Positions 42,401 to 54,400 of a DNA stretch of 64,000 nt are shown here, in pieces. Below the pieces are notes generated by a model, which was not told the DNA's origin, made no database searches, and was given only the letters and a program-made list of their open reading frames with translations. The stretch's first letter is position 1, and each line of letters starts with the position of its first letter. The position numbers were made by a program, and so were the translations under genes. Source of the DNA: Hofstenia miamia (lineage: Eukaryota; Xenacoelomorpha; Acoela); NCBI GenBank assembly GCA_004352715.1, contig SCFE01000081.1:944282-1008281 (forward strand). The letters are read 5' to 3'.

Positions 42401-45400
42401 ATTTTGTGGCCATTAGAACAGATAGCAATACACTAGCGCGATGAAGGAGATTGGAGTATAGTTAGAAAATATGGGTTATTTATTTGAATTCGCAGAACGC
42501 AGGTAAAGTGCTGTTTTCAAATTGATACAGATTGACCATATTTCTGTTTTAATTTTTTGATAGTTTTGTATGATGGTACAATATTATAACAAACCAATTA
42601 AACATGCTCTGATGCTAGGTCTTGTGTTCTAGTATTAGTCAGCTGCAGAAATTATAGTACTGTCTTGGGAAATGATCTAGTGAAAATTAAGTCACAAATT
42701 TTAAGCTTAAGTGTGAGGACTGTAAATCAATTAAGGCTGTTTTAATAAAATGTTCAGCGGTCCAGTATCTATTTATAAATGAGTGACATAAGTCGCTTAA
42801 GGTGTGTTCAATGACTAAATGTGTTACCTATTACAATAATTATTTCCTATATAGATTCTCTATGGTTAATAAAAATGATGATCTGTTGACCGGTTCGCTA
42901 CATTATTGAAAATTGATCTGTTTGATAATTCTTCAAAAACTTTTAAATATTTCAATTTTCTGTTAACTAATTAAGAAAATTGAACTATACAATCAACTTT
43001 AGCAAGTTTCTTAACCAATTACAAAAAAAATTATTAATTAATACGCTTATTAGAGATTGACGGGTTTTTATCAGGTAGAAACAAGCCTAAATATATAGTT
43101 TTTTTTTAAAATTGCAAAAATCACAGAACGCAATTTAACTTGTTTTTAAAATTAAAATAACATTTTACCTGATATCTACCAAGTTGGCCAGTGAAAAAAC
43201 AACCGTATACAATAGTATATGAATAAATGTATGTGATGTTCGCTTCTTGTTGTGTTAATCAAACATGATAAATGGTTTGTAAAATTTCTCCTCCCTTTTA
43301 CGTCAAGATAAACTGAAATGCTCATTTCGCAGCAATGCCATGAATGTACAAATTGTAATGATTGTACAAATTTCAATTTTTGTTTATGCATTTGATTGCT
43401 AATATTGCATCATATCTAGATTCATAGATTTTATTGTTCTATAAAAAATTTGGCCGATGCTCTTCACTAAAAATACTCATGATATTAAAAAATGGCAATT
43501 TATGACGTTTCTCTTCATAAAATTTTTTTAACAAACCAGAAAACGAGGTTTAATTAAAGAATTTATGGTTTATGCAGACTCTGTTTACGTCTTATTGATA
43601 GAGTTGGTAAAATAATGTCAGATTTCAACATTTGTATATGATTTATTTTGTCTTACAAAGTTATTGATTATTTTATAGATCAGACAAAATACTAAATCTC
43701 GCTGACGTAGTAATTTAAGAAAATTCATGAGTATCCTACAGTTTATGTTAAAGGCAGTGAATTATTATCAAATTTGACCATTATTTTGTCCTTAATTTTG
43801 GAATTGTGAATTTAACAAACAGTTACCAATCATTTTTCTTATTTCATGGGATTGGATATGTAAATTTATAATCCATTTAAAAAATATGCAATTTAAATCA
43901 TACTCAGTTTGACACATGTATTATGCAAAAAGCGTTCTCCATTGCATATCTCGGGAGACATAGCCTATACAAAAATCAATTTGATTCTCCATTTAATTGG
44001 GCAAAACATCTTTTAAAGTGAAATTCTTAACTTCTGCAACTCTTAGACCGAACGAATGCTCAACAACGAAAGTGAAGCAGACTCTGAAATGCGAAATAAG
44101 TTTAAGGAAAAGTGGACACGAAAACCGAGTTCTCAGCTGACCCAACAACTTGTCGCCGATAAAGATAAAATGCGTACTGTTCTTGCAAACGCTTCGTCGG
44201 CTGATAGTGTTGTCAAAACAAAGTTTGAAACACATCTTCCATATTTACAGATTCTCTCAAAAAATCCGGTATATATTTTAATAACATTTTTGTCAACGAA
44301 TATGACTGTCAAAATTACTTTTCTATAAATTTCACATCAGAGTCATTGATTATAATTATTATTAGAGTCATAGCCATGCTTATTATCAACCGCATGAATT
44401 TATTTAAAATTGCAATATTTTAAATAAAGTCTTTATTTTATATTGGAATTTTTTTGATGGTATTTTAATTTTTTTAAATGTGTATATTTTATATAAAGCT
44501 TTATATTTTTTGTTAAGCAATTGCGATTATACTTTCAAGCACAAAGGGTAGCTAATGTCTACTGCCAGTTTGGTTGTGTTGTGTCGTTTACCTTTACATT
44601 GCTGCCATATCTTTACTTTTAGATAATTTTACGTATTTAATTTCTGGCTATACTGAAAAATGTATTCTACTCGTTAGCTGACAAAATTTGGGCGCTTTTT
44701 AACATACTCAATTTCAATTATTGTATGCATTTCATTTACATCGCCTTCGCAAAACAATAACGTAATTTATGGTATAAACGTCTTTTGACAATTTATTCAA
44801 ATATCAAAACATGATAATGGGTTTAACCAAATGTGTTAGTTTCTGAGTTGGTATAGCTTATAGAAGATAAATTCGCAGTAAAAAATTAAGGTTCCCCCTT
44901 TCCATAGCTAAAATCGTTAAATTGATTTTAAAGACGAATGTTAATTAGACAACATTTACTTATTTTTTGATATCTTCCAAGTATCCGACCTTGCTGAGAA
45001 AATAATGACTTAATCATAATAGCACAGTCATTTGTTTACCCAAAATTAGTGAATAAGGACTAATATGTAGATTTCGGAAAATGCATTGAACTTCTTTTTT
45101 TGTTTTAATTGTGTATACATTTAGGCTGAAATAGAAGCGGCTATACCACAGGGTTCTGCAAACGTTGATGCAAATTCTCCGGTAATTTTTTATTATAATG
45201 TAGTCGCTCGAAATATTTATAACTAAACTACAGCATCTCGAGAATTTCCTTTGAAGTTTCATAGTGATGTATAACTTTTCTAAATTTAATTTTAAGAATG
45301 ACTTTTTTCTTTTGAAAGCGAACGCTGTTTTCAATGTCATCTAGAGATATGGGTTTTCTAATAAGCAATTAATTAAATACTGGTTTTTGTTTTTTACCCG

Positions 45401-48400
45401 TTCCATTGAGGTGGTTAGATTTTATAATATTCTGAATCACTAAATATAATTTCGAATTTTTAAGGCGTTTTTTTTAGCAGGGACAAGAAAATTACCAAAA
45501 TTAAATGTGAAAAAAAAATTTTCTTCAATCTTTTTTTCCATCAGACTGTATATCCCTATATAATTGAAAAATAAAAACGGCAGTATTATGCTAATAAGAA
45601 AAGTTATGTATGTTGGAAAATTTGTAATGTTCATAGAAACTCAATATTGTTGAAAATATGATATTACTTTGATTGTGAACACAACAAATGTTTGACTCCA
45701 TATTATAAATGAATCATGCAAATGTCAACTATTGCTTACTTATTTTATGCAGATTATGTGTCAAAATGGAATCAATTCTCATATTAATTTCTGAATGTTT
45801 ATAAAGTAGTTGTATTGCCGTTTAGCTATTACTGTTGATTATTACTAAATTGTAAATGTTTTCATTTATGCCATATCCAGAATTTTTCTTGATAAATGAA
45901 ATAATTAAATTAGTTCGTTTCTAATGTTTTAGATGCGTCATTATAGTGCTAAACTGCTGAATCATATTGTACTTGTTAAAACAGTGTCCAAAATCAAACT
46001 ACTTTACAGATGGTGAAAATGGCTATTGAGGAGCACTCATTGTTTAGATTATATTTTGTTATTAGATTATTCTATTCCGGTTGCATGTGGCTAATTTTTT
46101 TATCATATACTAATCCATTTTTCCTTACAACCATTTTGTATCGATTTCGAAATTTTGTGGTTTTAACATGTAATTTTTAATTTTAGCCGATTGTTGAACA
46201 GGTACGTATTCCAATATTTCGTTTTGTTATTTAAATCGTTTAATTGCCAAATATCATGCATTTTAGATTAATCTTACAAGTTAAGGGCTTCGGATATCGA
46301 TTGATTTTGAATTCAAATATAGCAAAGATTGTTATGATCAATCTGGAGAATATATTTTCGAACAAAATCTTTATCCGACTTCCTTATTAAGCGATTGAAC
46401 AACGTTCTTCGCATTGAAGTGTGAGAAGAGAATTGAGCACGGAAAAGGTGCACTCACAATTTAGACTGATAAATTAAGTTATTTCTAAAATTTTGTATTT
46501 CATTGAGAGATCATATATGGCTTTCCGAACGTGAGTTTCCAAAGACTATTTTGATTAAAAATCATTTACTGTCTCCATAACATTTTCTTAGATGATGAAG
46601 AAAATAATGAAACTAATCTTCCGGTTATTCCGCATTTTTTCTTTTTTTTTAAAGAAAGTGGAGCTATTGTAAGTTTTCTATGTTGTCTGGCAATAGCATT
46701 TATTTTTTAATTAAGATTTGTTGGAATGTGCGTCCGATGTGGTGTCTTACAAATTTGATTTTGTCTATCCTTACAGAAAATTTTATCGATTATTTTAATC
46801 ATCTATTGAATTTTTAGACTTGTTGAGTTTTAACTTTTACTATTATTACTGAAAAATGTGATGATTCAGTATGGTAAGTAGCATCAACCAATGATTTATT
46901 AAAAATCACTTATAGCGATAAAAAATATCGGTTCTAGTTACTATAATTTGCCATACATTTTTTGGGCATCTGATTATTTCCTAAGAAATATTAAAAATTT
47001 CAGGTCGTGGTAGCACGCAATATTGATGTAATATTACAATTGATACCAAGATTGACTTCATCGATCCATGATCGATTTTAGCTATGAATCATTTGCTATT
47101 TCATTTTTTATTATAATTCATGAATAAATTATATTATATACAATACTAATATAATTGTCCAAGTGAAATTACTTGCCGAATGTGTTCCAAGTGAGGGTAA
47201 TGGTTGATTAGGTTTTAACATTTTTTGCTTACTTTTTCCTATTTAGGCCGTAATCCAATTACGTGAGTTAATGAAAGAAGTGGCTGCCATTCGGCAGGAT
47301 GCTGAATCTATCGAATCTGAAATGGAGTCTATGAATAGTTCTTCTGAATTACGTAAGCCGTTATGTTTTCGAATTTAGCATGTGAAATTTTCGTTTTAGA
47401 GGCCAAACAGTTTTTCGCAAGTATGTAATCCACTAATCAACTTCAAACACTTGCTTAAAATCTCAAGTGGAGAAATCCACTTGTTTTTTTACTCGCGTTG
47501 TTAATTTCATTTTCTCACTTACTATATTGTAATCATTCTTGCTATCGCTGATTCTATTTTGGTTTCTATAATCTACGAGAGAATTGTCTTTGTGTGTCGA
47601 TCAAAATTAGCTTAGGAGTTGCAAGAAAAACACTAGGCTGCTTAAAACAGTAATTTGTGTCTTTAGCTAAATTACTTTTCAAATTTATTTCGATATCATA
47701 TTAATTAGATATTATGTTTCAGATTATGTGTGATGTACCTTCATTAGAAAAACACATTTCAAAGTCTCACCTTCTAGTGGTTGGTGCTGGAGGAATAGGT
47801 TGCGAACTCATTAAAACTCTTGTTTTGTCGGGATTCAAAAATATCGATTTGTTAGATCTTGATACTATTGAGTTGTCTAATCTTAATCGACAATTTTTAT
47901 TTCAAAAACAGCATGTTGGCCGCTCCAAGTGTGAGGTAAGTGATTTATTTCATACATATTTAAATCATATTCTCCATACCGTTACCATTCACATTAAAAT
48001 TGAACTTTTCTATATACATACATTTTATGATCTTAGGTCTTGGTTTAAATTTTTTGCTGATATTTGTGAATATTTTCTCTACTTATATATTTGGAAAATG
48101 TTTGTGTTAATTTTCTTTCTAATTTCGTTAAATAGGTAGCGAAAGAAGCTGCCTTGGCCTTTGCACCATCTGATTGTAAAATTACTGCTCGTCATTCAAA
48201 TATTCAATCACCGGAATACGATGTTAAGTTCTTCTCCAAATTTTGTCTCGTTTTAAACGCTTTGGACAATCGTGCAGCGCGCAACCATGTCAACAGAATG
48301 TGCTTGGCAGCTGACATTCCCCTAGTGGAAAGTGGTACTGCTGGATATTTGGGGCAGGTAAATTTACTAATAAGCCTGATTTTAATTGAGCTTAACACTT

Positions 48401-51400
48401 ATAAATTTTTTCAACTGATAAATTGAATGGCTTTTGTTAAAAAGCGTCTTACGAAACCTTTACTAGTATTGAAAGTAAGCTTGGTCATGCATTTACTACC
48501 TACGCCTTTATTACGTTTTTTTAAACTCTTGCAGTTGTAGAAATTTATTTTTTTAATTAGGTTTCGGTAATTAAACGAAATACCTTTGAATGTTATGAAT
48601 GTCAGCCTACATCTTCCCGTGAAAAAACTTATGCTGGTTGCACCATTCGAAATACACCATCAGAACCTATTCACTGCATTGTGTGGGCAAAACATCTTTA
48701 TGTGCAGTTATTTGGTGCTCCCGATGCAGACCAGGAAGTTTCCCCTGATTCTAATGACCCCGCATTACAAGGTAACAACACCTCTTTAAAATTCTATTAC
48801 ATTGTTAAAATATTTTTTGAAATTTTAGTGTTGTAAGAATGCAATGGTGTAATATTGCCTTGCAGAATAATCTTATAGAATCAATGAAAACATATCGCAT
48901 TTAATATACTTATCGTTATACTTGGACTATGTCATTTACTATGAGATAATATTTTCTAAAAAATACACATTTACCACTAGTTTTGCACTTTTAACTTCTG
49001 TTATATGTTGCTAAATTATTAATAACATCTTGTTTCAGCGATAGCTTGTCTGTAAACAAAGTAACTTTTACATATTATTACTATTAATTTCCTCTAAGTT
49101 TATTTGTATTATATTAAGATTTCCAAGAAAATATAGGTTGTTCCATAAACTGCGTATTTTCTTTTATAATTTGGATATAAAATATTATATTGTTAAAAAG
49201 ATATATAACCTCCTTGAAGAATATGTTTACCTTATTGAAGATCACCCACGTGGTATTCAACAACCAAACATGATCGTTCAGGACAACGCCAGACCCCACG
49301 CCTCTACAGCGACAATAACTCATCTAACAAATAACTTCATCAAGTTGGTTAAGCAACCACTGTACTAGCCTTCACACTAATCTTTGTGATCAGTATCTCT
49401 TTGCAAGATTAGAATCACTCCGATAATTTTGCTGACAGAGAAGATGTTGTTACATTTTTGGATGAGCAAATGCCTCATTTCACTTGTCATCGAATGAGTA
49501 GGCCTTTGGAGGAACTGATTGTTGATCTCAACAAAATTGTTGAAAATGATGGAAACTATATTTAAATAACAGTTGTCATTACTTAATATAATATTTGTTG
49601 CTCATTCCACTCAGAATATATTATAAACATTACGGAACTAAAACACTTTTTTAAATTTTCTATAAAAAAACCAGTTTCTTATTGGACAACCTATACATGT
49701 TAAGTGCGAAATCCATTACTGCTCATGTATTCTATTAATTTATAGCAAACGTTCATTATTAACGTTTTTTTAGAAAATTCAATTGTCAATGGAGAAGGCG
49801 ACACCGTTAACCCACCCCCAATGTCTACGCGCGCATGGGCAGAATCAATAGAATACGTCCCAAACGCTTTGTTGCAAAAACTGTTTGTTAACGATATCAA
49901 GTATTTATTATCTATGGAGAACTTGTGGAAACAGCGCACACCTCCTAATCCATTAGATCCTGATTGTTACGAAAATCTTACCTCATTGAACTCGGTGTGT
50001 ATGCTGTATATATTAGTTTAAATTATATTTAGCTTTTAATGAAATAATAAATGTGTTCTTACTTGAATCTGCCATCTCTTAGGATCACTCTTCATCTTCA
50101 CATTAATAATGTATTGAATTTTAGTCAGAAGAAGGTTATTCTGATAACATTGATCGCGACTTAGTTCATTGGTTGCGTTTATTCAAGACGAGTGTTTCAC
50201 AACTAGCAGTTCTTCAAAAGAAAAGCAGTGACGGTATTTTGGAATGGGACAAAGATAATGATTTAGCCATTGATTTCACTGCAAGTGCTGCAAATATTCG
50301 AGCTCATATATTTAGAATTCCACTCAAATCTAGGTTTGCGTTAATTTCAATTTTTTCTACATTGTACAATGCAGCTTTCAATATTATTTCTGAATTTTTA
50401 GGTTTGTTTTGGATTTATGCTAAAAAATTGACAAAGTTCATACATTTAAAAATTTCACTGACATGCGTTCAGTCGTTTTAGTATTGATTAGCGAGTAGGT
50501 GCAGTGTTAGCTGGGAGATTATTCCGGTATCATATATTTTGAATATGTATTTATTCTTTATTTCACCCATGAAAATCCAGCTCTGTTACTCAACCTAAGT
50601 CTAGGTTATAAGATAGAAAGCTTAAGCCCAGACCCATATGAATTATAATATAATAATGTATAAAATGACATAAAATTTACAAATAATCAGAATTTTAACT
50701 TTTGTATTATTTGCAAATCTGAAGTCTTAAGAGGTCCATAGAGTATATCAATTTGTTGAAGTTAGTATGAAATCAGTATAAGAAAAATGTCTCTCCTGTG
50801 AATATTATCTTTCAATTCTCAACATCATTACGCAGTAATCTCAAAATTTACATTTTAATTCGAGCAAACTTCAAGTTCGTCATTAAATGTTCATTTTTCA
50901 ACATTTTGTGTTAATTTGTTTTAAAATGACTTCTTTCATATATACATGTAGAATAAAGGCTAACAATAGTAAAATGCAGAATGAAAATGTTATGAAAACT
51001 GAACCCACGGGTATTGGTGCGGGTATGAATAAAACTTTTAGGGGTATGGATAAGTCTTCCTCGCATACAGGTATCAGAAATACCTTACCAAAACAGCACT
51101 AAAGCTAACTCATATCTTCGGGTGCGGGTGGGCGCTAAAAACTGGCTGCTCCTGCACATCACTAAGGTATATACAAGATGATTCCACTTGGATTTTTCTA
51201 TTCTTTATACATTACCTATACTATATTATTTAAAATCCGGACCAATCGTAGGCCCAGGTCCAATAGAACATTGTGAATGTATTATATGCAATTACAATAC
51301 AAAGGTAAATATACCAGCTTTATTAACTACATTTCAACCTGTTGACTAATTATTGGAATTTTTCGTAGCCTTTCAACATATCCTACTGTGCAATCACTGT

Positions 51401-54400
51401 GGCAAAAATTTTATAAACTTTTTTTTCATCCTCTTTCAACAACTCACATTCCTATATGATGAAGATTGTTGCTCCTTGCCCTATCATATCAGATAAAAGC
51501 GTAAATATGGATTTTAAAATACTTCTGCTTCAAGCTCATTCTTCAAATATTTGTACTGTTAATGTGAAATCAAATGATAAGATACTGGTGCAATTATCCG
51601 GACTGTCTTTGTGTGTACCGCCATTAATCTCATAATAAATAAATGTGACCCTGAGATTAACGTGCATTGAAATGTTCTTTACATGTTTTTCAGGGTTTTC
51701 ATTTTGTTAAATTGAACAATTCCATTTAGGTTCGAAGTAAAATCAATGGCTGGCAATATAATCCCTGCGATCGCTACAACTAATGCTATCATTGCCGGTC
51801 TAATTGTAATGGAAGTTTTTAAGATATTGCAAGGTGATTTGGAAAACTGCCAGAAGACATATTTGACTAAAGAACCAAATCATCGTGGAAAAATTCTTGT
51901 TCCCTGCAGGTTTTTACAATGTGCAATAGTTTAGCGTTTTGTTTTGCTCGAGTTTCAAGCTTCGTTTATAAAAATAGTTTTAAATGTTCAGTTATTAAAT
52001 AATTTCCTCGAATAATAATTTTGCATATTGTAAGGTTGTATCCACCCAAAAAGGAATGTGTTGTATGTTCTCCACAACCAGAAGTCAACGTAAAACTTAA
52101 TACAACAACAGCTACGGTGGGCTTGTTAGTGGAAAAGGTTTTACAACGTGGTCTAAGTATGGTAGCGCCTGATATTGAACTTCAAGATGGAAAAGGCACT
52201 ATCATTTGGTCTAGTGAACCTTTAGAAACTGAAGAAAATTATACGCTACCTCTCTCTCATTTCGGAATATCTGATGGCGCTCGTTTAATAGTGGACGATT
52301 TTTTACAGGTTTCATACGAATTAATATCAATTGCGCCTTTTCTAAGCATGTTTACAGTATAAATGTTAACTATTTGAATTATGTCGAGTTTAATGTGAAA
52401 TGTTGTTTATTCTAATGATGCCAGCTTTAATTTCGCTTTGTTATACAAACTTGAATTAAATTTTTTTCCTATGGTTTCATTCATGTTAATTCGTATGTCA
52501 AGGTTTATCACATCGTTGTCATAATATCACACTGTAATCGAGTCGGTGGCGATAATCGGGAGGATGAACGTGAGTTTGAATTTTGTGGGGATGTCAATAC
52601 AGTCGTTGACCAAAAACAGCAACTACCACAAACATCTTCTTCCGATAGCAGCAGAAAGCGGCCTTTGGAAGACGACTCCTATGCAAACGCCAAAAAACCT
52701 CGCTCAAACTCTCCACCTGTCGTTGTTGATGACGACGATGATCTCATTGCTTTGTAATTGTTGTTTAGTTTGTTTGTATTGTGTTCGAAGATATTGTTTA
52801 CGGTGTTCAATTTCTAAAAACTTATTTGGCCATACAAAAAGAAGCAACGCGTATATACCATGACACTATTTAGCAATAATGCTAAAAATGTGTTATATTT
52901 CAAATTTATTTTTTTTTAAATCTGTTCATTATTTCTTATTTATCCAGTGGACCTGTTCATATTAAGTAGAATGTTATCGTCATTTTCTAAGTTCTATTTC
53001 GCATTACTTCAAAATATTTCTCCAAGTTATATAAATGGCTTTTCTTTTAAATAGCATGCTAATCACATTTGTCTACTAATTATTTAAAAATTTTATTTTT
53101 TCTTATCAACCATTATTGATCAAATCAAGGCCTCCAAATTTCGTGATTTATTTTGATCAAAACAGCTCTTTGTTAGCTACATGACTCCGAAAGCCTAAAT
53201 ATGCACAAATTTTACCGTTCCTTCGATTATAAACACGAAACATATTGTAGCACATTTCATTTGTTTTTTATAGAATTCACGATCATAATGTGTATGTTAT
53301 ATATAGAGAGGTTACTCTTCCTTTCATAAATAATACATACACTTCAAGTTTTGCCCACATTATAACGGTATTTGTACTTTTTTATCACTAACAAGAACCA
53401 ATAGCAAACGTGATTTATCACTGGAAAACAAAATAATTCAAATTTTGTGCGAAACGCTACAATTTTGCATGCAGTAGTTTTATATAGAATTTCAAATCGT
53501 TTGCATACTATTTGTTTTTATATGAGTGGTTAAAAATTCTTTGTCGATTTCTTTGTATTTTGTTACATTTTAGGTACGAAATTTCTTGAGGCTTTGTCGC
53601 CAAATAATGACGTCCCTGCAAGTTCTTTTACGCAAGAGCATCTGGAAAAAACCTATGGCGAAATTTGGAGTAAAATTAATGATGTGATAGCTCGTCAGGA
53701 ATCTTGTACTAAGCGTGTACAAGAAGCTCATCAGCAATTCGAACAACAAAAGGGTCACTCGGGTGCTAATGCTCAACAACGAGAAACAATGCTAAAGAAT
53801 TTAGCTACTGCTTATGACGAATTTACTGCATTAATAAGGCATTTGGACGAGGGTCGTAAGGTTAGCTACAGTTTTTCATGTTAATTACTCTTCTGCATTT
53901 CAGTGCAAATCCAATATCAGTGGGTTGAAACTTATTATTGCTATTAAACTTTTAAATTTTTTGTAAAAATTTGGTACCATAATTCTCGGTCATATATGCT
54001 TTCTTCATAATTTTATTTATATAATTTTTAATTATATTGGAAAGATTACCCGAAGCAGTCCATAAACAATACTAATTGACACTCGCCCCATCACGCACAC
54101 CAATACAAACAATATAATATCAAATACTAAAAATGTTATTTATGTCATTATAATTTTTTCTTTATTCTATTAATCATAAATAGGTAATAAAATCTGTTTA
54201 TTTGTTTTTTCACATTTATTTCATTTTCATCGCCTAATATATGCGGTTTCAACTATTTTTTAAATTTAGTTCTACTCCGATCTTACTGAGGTCTTGCTTT
54301 CGTTGCAGAACAAGGTTAACGACTTTGTCTTCGCTCGCAACACTGAGAAAGAAGATCAAATGAGGTAAGTTAGGCATAAAGTAACTAGCAAACTTTTTTT

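Noticed and set aside
41902-44046. Possible extra ALIX exons in the longest exon-to-exon gap apart from intron 13
   Set aside because: Exons 9 and 10 already join in phase 0 and match the family without missing residues.
46999-47022. TTTCAG...GTAATA bracket resembling another ALIX microexon
   Set aside because: 24 nt in frame is possible, but the residues it would add fit nothing in the family and the donor is weak.
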